Program-made: the position numbers and the translations under genes
In this document: positions 20,058 to 31,185 of the stretch, one piece after another
How the letters are laid out: every line of letters begins with the position of its first letter
Position numbering within the stretch: the first letter of the stretch is position 1
The notes under the pieces: generated by a model
Databases searched by the model: none
What the model saw: only the letters and a program-made list of their open reading frames with translations
Told to the model about the DNA's origin: nothing
Source: Heterocephalus glaber
Taxonomy: Eukaryota > Chordata > Mammalia > Rodentia > Bathyergidae
Length of the DNA: 64,000 bases
Direction of reading: 5' to 3'
Assembly: GCF_000247695.1 (NCBI RefSeq)
Contig: NW_004624734.1
Span: 14,516,368 to 14,580,367 of the forward strand

Positions 20058-20470
20058 ACTTGTTTCAGTTATCTATTGCTCTGTATCAAATTATAGAAAA
20101 GCACATTGGTTTAAAACAAAAACCACTTCATTTCTCAGGACTCTGTGGAGCAGGAATTCCATTAGGTCATGGCAGGGATAGTTTGTATTTGCTCCATCAT
20201 ATCTGAGGTCTCAGCTGAAATAGCCCAAAAGAGGCTAGCTGGGACGAAGTGTTACAGCTATCCAGTTGGGGTCCTAGTTCCTGTTTCAAGCTGAATTTTA
20301 TGGTGTTTCCATGTGACCCGTGTGGTCTTCTTTCTAGCATGATAGAAAATAGCTGAACTTCTTACATCACAGCTGCCTTATTCCAGGAAAAATGAGACAT
20401 AATCATGCCTCTTGACATTTATGTTCTTAGGGAAGAAGAGAGAAGCAACCCTTGACATTGACACTGGTGG
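20058..20470. repeat. Old interspersed repeat, family unresolved
   Basis: 'cagttatctattgctctgta', 'tggtttaaaacaaaaaccac' and 'ctctgtggagcaggaattcc' match a common ancient mammalian repeat pattern (ttatctattgctgtgtaac ... ggcttaaaacaac ... gtgggtcaggaattc). I could not decide between an MLT-type LTR and a MER DNA element. Confidence 0.4.
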
Positions 20471-21287
20471 GATGGCTGGGCACTATCTTGGTGTTACTAG
20501 GAGCTGTCTTAGTATTTACTACTTAGACTATGGGTTTTCTTATTAAAAAGACACATTTTCTTTGAAGACTAACATCAGAAAAGGTCTTGTGTGACCAAGT
20601 TGGAGTGAGATGACAAGAACAACAACAATCAACCAACCAACTAAACATACAACCTGTCCCATTAGCTGTCCAAATGCAAAGCCAAGAATATTGTGGCTAA
20701 TAAGAATACATGTTGCTGGTTTACTAATTATAACATAAACCTCATTATTTTCTTTCTGCTTTCCATGTTAAAATTATAAAGATACTCAACCATGAAATTA
20801 TCCCTACTTTCTGACAGCAGAGCCCCACTTTCTTAAATTTTTCAAAATCACCTACCACAAGCGCTAAGTCTGTAAGAAGTCCTTTGTAACACTTTATCAA
20901 GCTAGTCAATAAAGCCAAACTCTTCTGACCACAGAGGTATTCCTGGTGTCTAAGGCCTGCAGGGACCCAAGTTGATTCAGTGCTTATCACTGATTTATGT
21001 TGGTCAAGGTGAGTCACAAGGTCCCCCAAATCTAATCTCTGCTTTCTGATGGGTGAAATACCATGTGCATGCAGGGAAGGAAGAGAACGAGTGGGCCGTC
21101 TCCACTGGGAGACAGTCTGCCACAGTACTACATGGTGTGGATTTATACTTTTCAGAAAGCAGTTGCATTTTATTTAAACATGTACGTGAGACATTGGTTC
21201 TGGCCATCAGGCTAGGTTTTATTCAAGTAATGAAAGAATGTAACTCCTCTTTAACTCCTCAAAAAATGAGTAGTTCTGTGGTTGTGA
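20471..21287. other. No recognised feature
   Basis: Only chance open frames (67 to 94 codons), unsupported. Confidence 0.45.
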
Positions 21288-21486
21288 GTTTTTTGTTTTG
21301 TGATATTCTGGATTGAACCCAAAATTGTCACACTGAGCTACATCCCTAGCCTTTTTCATTTTTTATTTTAAGGCAAGTTCTCACTAATTTGTTAAGTTGC
21401 CCAGTCTGGATTTGAACTTGAGATACTCCTGCCTCAGCCTCTCAGAGTACTGGGATTGCAGGCATATACCTCCACATATAGCTGGT
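21288..21486 (-). mobile_element. Composite SINE: ID-like part joined to 7SL/B1-like part
   Basis: On the plus strand 'gattgaacccaaaattg' and 'cactgagctacatccctagc' form the antisense ID-like (tRNA-derived) part. After a T-rich link, 'aaggcaagttctcactaatt', 'gttgcccagtctggatttga' and 'ctgggattgcaggcatatac' form the antisense 7SL-derived B1-like part. ID+B1 chimeras of this build are known from rodents (B4 and MEN-like families), which is the best lineage marker in the window. The copy is old. Confidence 0.7.
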
Positions 21487-22849
21487 GGTTGCTGTATTTT
21501 TAAAAGCAGTGAGGTTGTCTTACATATTTTTCTTTCATCCAATACACTACCCACAACATTCCTGCTCTTTCGTGGTCTCTGAGGCCTGATTCCTATCTTG
21601 CTGGAGGATCTCTTTGATGGTCATGTTCTAGAACTTGGGATAAACACTTTTGCTTACTGTGTTGCTATTATCACCATTGTAACCTAGAGGAGAATTGTTC
21701 CTTCCAAGCACCACTCCCAGCAAGGCTGCTATGTCCAAGAGATTTGTCCAAAGGGAGGCTTCCCTCAGAGATTTCTGTGCAGAAAGGAAACCTGACAAAA
21801 CTGTCTGATAGCTCAGTCCTCCACATTCCTGAAGATCAATATTGCTGTCTCTCTCTCCTGCCTCCTCCTCCAGTGAGAAAATGCCCATGTTTTGGTAGTT
21901 CTCGTTGATGGCCCTTTTTGTTTTAGTACATACAACAATAAGATAGATTGATAGATGGATAACGAGTCACCCTAAGATTAAACATGGAAATTTATTTCTA
22001 TGTAAGATTGTGGGTTTTTTCCCTTTGTTCTGTTTATCTGAATTTATTTTTCTACAGTGAACTTGTATTTCTTTATAACAAAGCCAAAAGGCTAATTTTA
22101 ATTAGAAACAAAAGAAGGTGCTTAAAACAGAGTACTCGAATGATTCAAATATTTGGAAAAACATTTCCCATGAGCTTACCATTTTTCATTACTTCTCTTT
22201 AACCTTGCCAGCAAGTGTTTAGAATGTAGGATGGAACGAAGTAGTATAAATGCCTCATGACTTGTTCAATACTTTCAGGACATGTGATCAGAGAGCAGGT
22301 CCTGATATAAAGAAATGAGATGTTGGCCAACCCTGAAGAATTCTCGATTTGGTTAGGGAGCAACTTGAGGAAGGAAAGAGTTGAATTTCTTGGCAAGTAG
22401 GAAATGCATAGATTGTACTCTGGAGTCCCAGAAAACAGCATCCAAGGAGTCATCTGTAAAAGCAAGATTAAGATGATGTCATCTTAGACTAAGATCCTTC
22501 AGGTACTTCACCTGGGACAGAGCTCTATAAAGACCCAACTCTAACCAAAGTCTACTTGAAGCAAGAGAAAGCGTGCTTCTAAAGTTAGATGCATTTTCCT
22601 ATCACCTAGGCACTGAACTTTAGTGTACAAAATGAGAGCACCAGAGAGATCAGTACATGCTCTTTAAACATAAAGGTGGCATCCTGGCTGCTTCCTTTCC
22701 AATACCTTGTTTATTTTTACTTGCTTGCTCATTAGCATTTCCACCTGTAGGCAAAGAGATTAAATGAAGCATGTAGAGATTTCCTAAGTACCTATACATA
22801 AGTACCTACCATATACCTCATACTGTGCTGTGCCCTGGCCCACATATTA
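21487..22849. other. No recognised feature
   Basis: Open frames of 61-88 codons lack support. Confidence 0.45.
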
Positions 22850-23050
22850 GAAAATACTTGTGACAACAGTAATTACCATAATCATTTGCCGAATACCTAC
22901 TGTGTCCCAGATGTTGTCTTATGTCCATATGTTGTTCAGTTCTTGAAACAACAACCAATCTCATTGCCTTTTATTTTATAGATGAAGTAACTGGCACTCA
23001 GGAAGGTAAAGTACCTTGCCTAAGGCTGTAGCTAGTATGAAGCCATTGTA
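22850..23050 (-). repeat. MIR SINE remnant
   Basis: 'gaatacctactgtgtcccag', 'ttatagatgaagtaactggc' and 'aaagtaccttgcctaaggct' follow antisense MIR. Confidence 0.6.
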
Positions 23051-23849
23051 GGATATTAAATGCAGTATTAAAATCTCTTTTCCTTAATCCGGAGATATTT
23101 CCATTAGCTTCACTGTGAAACCGACTTGATTCTGATTATTAGATGTGCTTTTTGCTCTGAGCAAATGATTTTTGTTGTTTTTAATTTTACATTTGAAAGC
23201 CAATCTTTGGTGCAAATGTGATAAAAAGACTGCAATAGATTCTGCCAGTCATGTTCTTAAATTTTCCCTCATCTGACATTTCTCTATTAGATACTTGGCT
23301 TAATACAAACATATGCAGTGATTCTCACAGTGTTCTACTACCTATTGAGTTTTGCCTTCTTGATCCCTGAGGGCAAAACTGTAAAGGAGCATGCATGGCA
23401 AAAACCCTTTGAGAATGTGAAAAGTCATGTGAGTATTCAGTATTAGCTTGACATTTCCCCCGCTAGTATTCTCTTGTATGAGTGATACAATTTGAAACAA
23501 ATTCCCTCTTAGTGAAATATGCTGGAAGCTCAGTAGAGAGAAACAAAACTGATGAAATGTTTAAAAAATAAGACCCTTGAGGAAGAAGAGAATTGAGCAT
23601 GTTCAGCATTGGGTCAAGAAGACTTAAAAGAGAAACAACTCCATAAATATGTGTCAGGAATTGGTGCACCAGGTGAAAGGCAGTCAGGCTCATTGTAAGG
23701 GACGTCAAAGAAAATATGAAAGGGGGCAAATTTTAGTACAAAAACTTTGATTTAAAATGTGATAGTAATAAATGCAGAGATACCTTACTGGCAATTCATT
23801 CCAACCATTATTACCAGGGGGATTACCTGGAGAAAATATTTACTTAATT
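23051..23849. other. No recognised feature
   Basis: AT-rich; nothing supported. Confidence 0.45.
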
Positions 23850-23965
23850 TGAATCTTAGTTTTCTCATTTATAAAATGGGGGATAAAACTACTTTATTAG
23901 CTGATTATGGATTTTTAAAATGAGATGATAAATCGATCCCTTGCTTTGTGTCAGGCAAAGAGAGA
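23850..23965 (+). repeat. MIR-like fragment
   Basis: 'cttagttttctcatttataa' then 'aaaatgggggataaaactac' and 'aaatgagatgataaatcgat' follow sense MIR (cagtttcctcatctgtaaaatggg ... aaatgagataat). Confidence 0.5.
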
Positions 23966-23999
23966 ATACTCTGGATACATTCTTGTCCCCCTTACCATA

Positions 24000-24128
24000 A
24001 ATTTTTGAGGCTGATTATCTTATCATCTTGTTGCAGAGAAGGAAAGTGAGGCTCCAGAGTAAATGGATTTCCAAGTTATGCCAAGTTTGCTATGTGTGTA
24101 GCCTTCAGTAATCCAGAGTCTGGTTTTT
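24000..24128 (-). repeat. MIR-like fragment
   Basis: 'gagaaggaaagtgaggctcc' and 'gtagccttcagtaatccaga' resemble the antisense MIR core; opposite orientation to the neighbour at 23850. Confidence 0.45.
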
Positions 24129-24682
24129 AACTGTGATAAGTTGCTTATATCAGCCTTCCCTCCCCTCTTCCGCCCTTCTTTCATTCCTTATTTCCTTTCT
24201 TCCTTCCCTACCCACTGCTTTGGAAGACCATCTCTATGGCAGTCCTTTTTTCTTTGTGATTAAAGTCAAATCAGGAAACTTCTATGAATCTCCTGTTTTC
24301 TCATCTTTAGATTGAGAATGAGTAAGATAATGGTGAAACACTTAATCCAGGATGTGTGAAATTAAAAGTTCATTGACTCCAAGCCTGGTTCATTTGGGAG
24401 AGATGGTTATGGGACTGGGTGTCAGTATTCCTAGAGATAACGTAGGATGAACTGCAGCACTAACTTCTCTGAAATTCCTTCCTGCCTGGAAACAGGTGAG
24501 AAAAACTAGGAAGCCACTCAGATTGATCATGTAGACTTTTCTGGAGACCCTACAGATTTCTTTCTTCAAGGGAAGTAAATGGGTTTTATTCTTCTCAATG
24601 AACTCTGATTCTTTAGTGGATCTCTTTGTTCTCTATCTGAAATTTTACTTATTTGAAAATATTTTGTTCTTTTGCCTTAATA

Positions 24683-24812
24683 ATAGAAGTAATAGCTGTC
24701 ATTTATTGAACACTTCTTAGTGTCAGACATTGTGGTTATAACTACCTTGCATGCATTTGTTTAATCTTCACAATATTCATGCAAGGTAGGATTTATTATT
24801 TATGTCCATACA
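24683..24812 (-). repeat. MIR-like fragment
   Basis: 'tagctgtcatttattgaaca', 'cttcttagtgtcagacattg' and 'tttaatcttcacaatattca' follow the antisense MIR 3' part. Confidence 0.55.
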
Positions 24813-25067
24813 CTAATCTCAGTACTGATTGGTTTTCTAAATTGAGACATGTACTTAATAGTTATGAAGCAGCTGAAAGTATTATTAAGTATTTAGTGTA
24901 TGGGAGCCATGAATGTCCTATGTCCTGTGATACATGAGACAGTTTCCTAAAAGGTGAGATTAGAAAGCTGAAAATGCCAATAGAGTCCCTAGTAAGAAAT
25001 ACTTTATCTATAATAAACCACTGAGTGGAAGGGGATTGTTGAAGTGACCTGAGTTTTCTCTATAGAG

Positions 25068-25235
25068 TCCAGTGGCTCTCCGACCTGACATTTGAAGATT
25101 CTCTTAGAAAACTTGAAAAACACAAATTCTTTTTGGTACCATTCCTGGAAATTCTGATCCACTAGGTCTGAGGTGCATAGATGTTATCGTTCCATTCTGA
25201 TAGTTAACCAGGTTTGGGAACCCATACCAATCCAG
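25068..25235 (+). mobile_element. hAT-Charlie-like fragment
   Basis: Left end 'ccagtggctctccgacctg' resembles cagtggttctcaacctg. The middle keeps 'aaattctgatccactaggtc' (tctgattcagtaggtctg in Charlie MITEs), and the right end is 'gtttgggaaccc'. Confidence 0.45.
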
Positions 25236-25361
25236 TCCTGTTGATTTACAAGTGAGAAATGGAGTGCTCAAGATTGCAGAGGTTTCTTGTTCTTCCTTTT
25301 CTGGCCCAACACTCTGCTCACTATTCGCTGCCTCTTGGCATTGGGACATCAGAAGGAAAAG

Positions 25362-25408
25362 GAAAGAGAGAGGGAGGGAGGGAGGGAGAGAGAGAGAGAG
25401 AGGGAGGC
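25362..25408. repeat. GA/GGGA-rich simple repeat
   Basis: Purine tract of GGGA units followed by GA units. Confidence 0.9.
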
Positions 25409-25794
25409 ATCCTGAATTTCTAAGATAAATTAATAATTATGAACCATGCCCCCCTTTACTGGGCATTTGCTGTATATTTAGATTACAGCCATTAGGTTTT
25501 ATGATCATAGTACTGGTCCACGGTTGATCATGGATGCAAGTGGAGTTTGCAAACGCCCAGATAATTAGGAAAGCTCACTAAATAAAAGCTACAGCTTTAG
25601 TACTTCATTACTAGGTGGGCTCATGATTGTCAGGGAGTGAAATAGTTTGGTTTTTTTTTCTTCCAGGGATTGAGGTAATGCTGAGAAGGAGGAAGAAAGT
25701 GAAAGCAGTCACTTTGGCTGTGCATCAAACCTGGCATCTCAATGACAGAGACTCAAAGGAGTCGTTCTTTAAAAACTTGAAATTGGAGATGGAG

Positions 25795-25918
25795 TTTACC
25801 ACATTTTAGAATTAGAGAAACAGATGCACAGCAAGAAGTTAAGCAGCTTGATTAGCTCAAGGGAAGACCTGAGATTTGACCCATAGTTGTCTGGCTTCCA
25901 AGCCTGAGCTCAGAACTA
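25795..25918 (-). repeat. MIR-like fragment
   Basis: 'ttagagaaacagatgcacag', 'gttaagcagcttgattagct' and 'gtctggcttccaagcctgag' follow the antisense MIR core. Confidence 0.55.
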
Positions 25919-25923
25919 TAGGT

Positions 25924-25942
25924 ATTTTTTTTTTTTTTTTTT
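25924..25942. repeat. Poly(T) tract
   Basis: Run of about 18 T's, immediately 3' of the MIR-like fragment. It is followed by GGCCC, but no SINE body follows; perhaps a stub of a truncated retroposon. Confidence 0.6.
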
Positions 25943-27520
25943 GGCCCACACAAGAAAGGTTGTGTCAAGCTAGCATAGGACAAAGAAAGAGTGCATCTAG
26001 GGTCCACGGCCATATGTGAACCTGAAAGTCTTTTCCAACTATAGTAACGATCCCTGAAAGTATAGCCTTTGAAAGTCTTTTCCAGCCTCAGGCTCAGAAC
26101 TCCACATCCTGCTCCCATTTTAATAGCTTAAACTCTAGGCTAGGTCCCTGTGCACGTGGAGGCTGCCTGCATCCGACCAGCTCTTCCATGCCACCCCAGC
26201 TTAGCTTGGGATCTGGAGGCTGTCTCCAGTTTGTACCATGAATCCCGGGACCTTATTAACAGCTTGCATTTGGCCTCATCTCCTAGTCAGCACCCCTGAG
26301 CGGTACCTCCTCTGCACATTCTTTGGTAACCTCCTGCTTTCATGTCTTTCTTTAGCTAGGCCTTTCTGGAATGCCTTGTCACATGGGTCCAAGGAAATGA
26401 TACTTGGGTCAGTAAAAGACTCAGCTGGGAGTTCGTTTGGCAAAGGTGTATATCCTGGCCAGGTTAGAGGAACTGTGGAGTTTCCAAACTGATGTCACAG
26501 TGCAGACTTTTCTGAAATTTTCTTTTCCTGGAGTGGCACAATAGAAGGTATAATAAAGAGTCTCAAAGACTTGAGGAAACTCAAAAAAGAGATTACCAGA
26601 TTTTTAGTAGCACAGCATTAGGCTGAGGGGAAAAATGGAAGGAAGGAGGAGAAGATTTATTGTGGGGTCAGGGACATGTCGTGATGCCAGTGTGCCTGGT
26701 AATCAACTTCTGCTTGTAACACCACTCTTACCCTGCAGAAGCGCCCCGAGAACCGAGACAGCTGTGAGGGCCAAAGGGGAAAGGGCAGTGGGGCCATTAG
26801 CTGGGTGAGATTACTCATCAAACAAATTAAGATGGTTTTTAAAGGGTATCTTATTTTGTTGAAACACAAGATTCTGAGTAGAGAAGCCTTATCCTTTCTT
26901 AACCACAGGTCTTATCCGGAGAGCCCTTCTTTGACTTTGGGTCTGAGAAAGAAACAGGTTCTCTTGTACTCTGTTTCCACACGCGGCACATTCTTCTTCC
27001 CACTGCTTCTCCTCCGAGGGTGTCCATGTGGATCTCTGCCTCTGATATTCGGACGTCCTCTTTTTGTACACTGTTGTGACTTAATCTTCGTAAGATTAGC
27101 CTTGTTATTATCACTCCACTTTATCTGGGATGATCCCAGCATGCAGCAGTTTGCTAAAAGGTATAGTCCATTAGGGGATGCTAGTTATAGCAGTAGGAGG
27201 AGAGTGATAACCTTACAGCTGAGAAGCTTAGCATTTGACTGATAGGTGTGCAAACAAAACACACATGCTTCTGAGAAGACCAAGACTGTAGGAAAATACT
27301 GTGCTGTCAGTGTCACTAATTCAGGTGATTGATATAAATGTAGTTAATTAATTAATTGCTCAAGCTTTAGGAAGGACTGTATGGGCCAAGTTCTGCCTCG
27401 TATACAAGGGATCGATGGGCTATGGCATCCATGAAGCCTGGCTGCTTTTGTTCTGATAAGAATACAGACCTATAGAGATAGGAGAATTTATTTAAACATC
27501 TATTAAAAAACTGAACAGTA
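25943..27520. other. No recognised gene or repeat
   Basis: At 26805-27242 a 145-codon plus-strand frame overlaps three minus-strand frames of 60 to 76 codons. None has a recognisable family. Overlap of long frames in opposite directions in GC-richer DNA is expected by chance. Confidence 0.4.
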
Positions 27521-27616
27521 GGGGCCAGGGATTTAGCTCAGTGGTTTCGCCGTCTGCTGTGCAAGTGCAAGGACCCGAGTACGATCCCCGGTACCAAAAA
27601 AAAAAAAAAAAAAAAA
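27521..27616 (+). mobile_element. ID-type tRNA-derived SINE
   Basis: Starts GGGGCCAGGGATTTAGCTCA (A-box-like), has a B-box-like 'gagtacgatcc', ends GGTACC and carries a 21-A tail. Flanking aacagta at 27514-27520 and 27620-27626 gives a short duplication, possibly longer with mismatches. The only plus-strand copy of this subfamily in the window, so a good reference for the other five. Confidence 0.92.
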
Positions 27617-27994
27617 TCAAACAGTAACCATTTGCATCAGGCTCTGTGTTAGACATAAGGAAGAAAGCATATTGTTTCTGGCTTGAAGGGCCCTCACTGT
27701 TTCTTATAGAGAGGAAGGTGTTCTGGTAGAGATTGGCAAATTTCACCCAGTTCAATTCAACAAATATTCTAGAGCATTATGTTCTCTATATATGAATAAG
27801 GATATCTATGAAGAAAGATCCATCAGAGGGAGTTTCCTGAAAGAGCTCTCCAGATGATCTGTTTTTGCATTCGCAGTTGTGCCTATTTTGCCCCAATTTA
27901 ATCATATTAGCCTATAATATAGGAATCTAATAATTTCTTCCCTTGTCAGCTTTTAATTTCTTTTTAAGATGCATGCAATGCGCCAGAATCCAAA
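27617..27994. other. No recognised feature
   Basis: Nothing supported. Confidence 0.45.
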
Positions 27995-28165
27995 TGTAAC
28001 ACCTTTCCCATATTATTTCATATAGATTTCACCAAAAACCAGGAAGGGAAGAATTATTAAGAGTACCTATCAAGAAAATGATTTCTGGAGAGCTTAATTG
28101 GCCCAAGGTAACTAAAGTCAGGAAGTGATAGAGTCAGGATATAAAACCCGATCTGCTTCATTCTA
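27995..28165 (-). repeat. MIR-like fragment
   Basis: 'attggcccaaggtaactaaa' and 'gtcaggaagtgatagagtca' follow antisense MIR ('cttgcccaaggtcacacagc', 'agtaagtggcagagccggga'). Confidence 0.5.
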
Positions 28166-28244
28166 CATATTAGAATTTTATTAATTCCTTTATTAATTTA
28201 TTAATTCCTCACTGTTCCAAGGGATTCCTAGACCCATGAATACC

Positions 28245-28380
28245 ACACCTCCTCACCACAGCCCTTGGAGGTGGCTACTATTTTACAGATGGAGAAAATG
28301 AGGTTCAGAAAGAGCAAATAACTATCCAAGGCTGTAAAACAAATATCAGAATTTGAACTGTCATCTTTTGGATTTCAGGA
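28245..28380 (-). repeat. MIR-like fragment
   Basis: 'attttacagatggagaaaat', 'gaggttcagaaagagcaaat' and 'ccaaggctgtaaaac' follow antisense MIR. Confidence 0.6.
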
Positions 28381-28439
28381 GCACTTGGGCCATACATTCT
28401 AGAGAACAGTTAACCAATTATGCCCAAGTAGAAGGGAAG

Positions 28440-28605
28440 AAAGTGACATATATTGAGTTTCTCCTTAGTATCAGAACCTAAGTTAATTTCCCATCCAAAA
28501 CAACTCCATTGGACAGGATTTTCCTCTCTATACTGATAGAGCATGTACTCTGGTCGATTTTTCTACCCAGGGTCATAGCACAAGTGTGAATTTGACACTG
28601 TAACT
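28440..28605 (-). repeat. MIR-like fragment, weak
   Basis: 'gacatatattgagtttctcc' and 'cccagggtcatagcac' loosely follow antisense MIR. Third such copy in 600 bp, all in one orientation. Confidence 0.35.
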
Positions 28606-28860
28606 GGTATGTTTGTTTTTTCATTGTGTCATCTTACTTCACAAAGAAATAAAGTAAATAAAGTTCATGTAGAAGTGATTATATACATGAATTAGTTTTA
28701 ATGCTTAGAGGACTAGTAAGGAAATATGCACATGATCAGTGTTAGGGACAAATTCATTTATCCCCACAAATGGTGAGTATTTTACATGCCTTTCTAAATA
28801 ATTTTCTTTTAATTCACATACATGAATGAACCCTGATACTTCTAATTCTTGTTGAGTTTA

Positions 28861-29180
28861 TAGTCACCCTTTGGTATCTGTGGGAGGTTGATGTCAGGAC
28901 CCTAACAATATGAGGCTCTAGTCCTTCATAGAAAAGAGCATTATAGTTGCACACAACCTAGGTATATCCTCCCATGTATTTTAAATCATCCCTAGATTAC
29001 TTATAGTAGCTCTTATAATGTTAATGCTATATAAATCATTGTTATACTGCATTATTTAGGGATTGATGACATAAAAACCCTGTGCATCTTTAGCACAGAC
29101 AATTGTTTTTCAATTAATTTTTGGATTCACAGTTGGTTGAATCCTAGAATGTGGACCCCATGGATATGCATGGCCAACTG
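28861..29180 (+). mobile_element. Tigger-class (MER2-like) DNA transposon
   Basis: 320 bp with inverted ends: left 'tagtcaccctttggtatctg', right 'ggatatgcatggccaactg'. The interior blocks 'tatatcctcccatgtatttt', 'aatcatccctagattactta' and 'atactgcattatttagggat' follow MER2-like elements of the Tc1/mariner superfamily. A TA dinucleotide flanks each end (28859-28860 and 29181-29182), the target duplication of that superfamily. Non-autonomous; no transposase frame. Confidence 0.78.
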
Positions 29181-29354
29181 TATTTAAAGTAAGAAAGTGC
29201 TTTTTATGCTGTGAGGCACGCAGAGAGGTTGCCTTTTGTGTGCAGGATACATCCAAGTACCCCAGCTTGAAGATGCCATCTGCAGGTTGATCATGTACTT
29301 AAATATTTGTAGATGGTGAAAATAATCTTACAAGACCATTGTTGTAACTTAAGG

Positions 29355-29500
29355 GAAACAAGAGAGGGGATGGGGAACAGGAAAGAAGGGACAAGAAAAA
29401 AAGGAATGGAAGGAAAAAATGAAAATAAATCTTTTGTAAATAAAGGGAAGAGGGCTAGAAGGGAGGAGGGAATGGGAAAAGAAGAAGAAGCAAGATATAT
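29355..29500. repeat. Purine-rich tract
   Basis: Nearly all A and G on the plus strand (GGGA, AAGA and AGGA units), interrupted by a short 'cttttgtaaataaa'. Confidence 0.75.
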
Positions 29501-30152
29501 CATGTACAGGTACAAGTTCTCTATGATGAATGTTATCATTATTTATATCTACCAATAAATGTTTTGCTTCAAAGAAAAAGAGCATTGCTGTAACTTTTCA
29601 AAAATAGAAAATAAAGGACTGCCCCATATGAATAAAGTATAAGTCGTGATAAAAGTAAAAGATAATTCAGACAAGGCGATGAGAAAGGATTAAGAATTCT
29701 GAAAGCACTTGATTGAACTGATAGGTATAGAAAAAACTCAAAGGTCAAGGTTTCCAATTGCGCATGTGTGAATGTGGCCAGGAACTCCCTATAATGCATC
29801 TGTAGGAGTTGTTCCTTCAGCTAAGAAGTGGTATGCAAATTCTATGATTATAGTGTTCAAAGATGGGATGCATAGTTATAAACACAGGAAAATATGAAGA
29901 TGCCTCCAAGATTCTAGAGAAAGGGATTCTAGCACAGAGAAATTGAAAAAATTTAATCTTTTCTGAACTGTCAAAGATCTAGTAAAAAACTATGCCTTGT
30001 GATCCAGAAAAAGAAAAGAAACCTAACCAAATTAGGATGTTTTATTTATATTTTTCTGTTTTGTTTCAAAGGGAAAAAACCTGCAGTGACTTTAATCAGA
30101 TGGCTTTTTATTTGCTGTTTCTGTATATTGGATTTTGAAACAAGAATGATGC
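29501..30152. other. No recognised feature
   Basis: AT-rich. Confidence 0.45.
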
Positions 30153-30173
30153 TGTGTGTGTGTGTGTGTGTGT
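30153..30173. repeat. (GT)n microsatellite
   Basis: About 10 GT units. Confidence 0.9.
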
Positions 30174-30209
30174 TAAGGCCTTACATTATGGCTACAATAA
30201 TTATTATGT

Positions 30210-30936
30210 TGTAAAACTCCACTAGATCATTTCCCCTAGGGATAGCTGTTGGAGAGTGTGCTGAGGCCTGGCTACTGTGAATTCATGTCTCTGTTATTGT
30301 GGGAAATTGTAGAATCCAGCTATCTAGTTGTAAGAATGGATCACAAGAAGTTTGTTAACTGAGAAAATTAAGTCGTTTCTGGGAAACCTCACAAGTCTGT
30401 TTGTTAAAAGAATGCCAGAAAACTTTAAGAGACCTTGTGAAAGTTTCATGGGAGAAAAACAGGTTTTCCTAGTTTTCTTATTTACCATTGCCTGGGATCA
30501 GAAGACCACGACCCAATGACTGTACAGGTGGTGAGAGAGATATGACTCACTGTGCACATCTGTGATGTTTGTGGTGGGCCGGTGGGCTAGATTTTGGCTG
30601 AAGTCGCCCTGCTCTCTTGGTACCATCTGATAAGAAGAGGGCTTCAGTGTGCTCTTTGACGTACGGGATTGGTGAATGGAAACAGGGGACTTGTGAATTC
30701 GCCTGTAGCTTTTATGAGTCACTTAAAGTCACTGGTTATCATCAGAGGTTAAAATCAGAAAGACAGCTAAGCTGCTTTCATACACGTATAAAAGCCTTGC
30801 TTCTTCCCTTTGTGATGGTCGAATAGTGCCAGAGGAATTAAACTGCTGTTCGGCCCCCAGGCTGTCTCCTTTTCTTTCTTTATAGGTTGGTGCTCTCGGG
30901 GGTCTCAGGTCTCCCTTTAGAGAGACCACCAATACA
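30210..30936 (+). mobile_element. Solo LTR with exact 6-bp target duplication
   Basis: A 727-bp segment opens TGTAAAACTCC and ends CCAATACA, giving the canonical TG...CA ends, and is flanked by ttatgt at 30204-30209 and 30937-30942. Promoter-like signals lie in the right order: TATAAAA at 30787-30793, then ATTAAA at 30837-30842, then a C/T-rich U5-like stretch ('ctgttcggcccccaggctgt'). Six-base duplications are typical of class II (ERVK-like) integration. I do not recognise the family and see no interior, so the provirus was probably lost by LTR-LTR recombination. Confidence 0.72.
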
Positions 30937-30942
30937 TTATGT

Positions 30943-31132
30943 TATTGTAAAATGAATATTTTGATAATCCATTGTTTTAATAGGTCCAGAACTGGTAGTA
31001 AGTATAGGAGGCAAGTAAACTGGGAGCCAGATTGAGTAGAGGCTGAGGGACTGAGAGCAGCAGCCAGTGTATCGAGATGGATCTTAAGTGTTCACACTGT
31101 TCTTAAAGCAAGCCTTAAGAAGGTTCTTCTCA
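30943..31132. other. No recognised feature
   Basis: Short unique stretch between the solo LTR and the tRNA-like fragment. Confidence 0.4.
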
Positions 31133-31185
31133 TCAAGATGGCAGAGCAGTCTAAGGCACTGCGTTCAAAAGGTCCTTCTCTGGCC
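31133..31185 (+). pseudogene. tRNA-Leu-like 5' fragment
   Basis: 'gatggcagagcagtctaagg' and 'cactgcgttcaaaaggtc' parallel the 5' half of a class II tRNA-Leu (D-arm with gccgagcggtctaagg, then the anticodon stem gctgcgttcag). The anticodon loop is altered and no variable arm, T-arm B-box or CCA end follows, so it cannot be a functional tRNA. It may be a decayed tRNA gene, an inserted tRNA half, or coincidence. Confidence 0.35.

Noticed and set aside
25924..25947. Poly(T) followed by GGCCC considered as an antisense SINE
   Set aside because: No SINE body follows; only the tract is supported.
26805..27242. 145-codon plus frame with three overlapping minus frames
   Set aside because: No recognisable domain; multiple phases open at once point to base composition rather than coding.
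27521..27616. Considered as a functional tRNA gene
   Set aside because: The A-box and B-box-like parts are tRNA-derived, but the cloverleaf 3' half is not kept, a poly(A) tail and target duplication are present, and the same sequence recurs five more times: it is a SINE.
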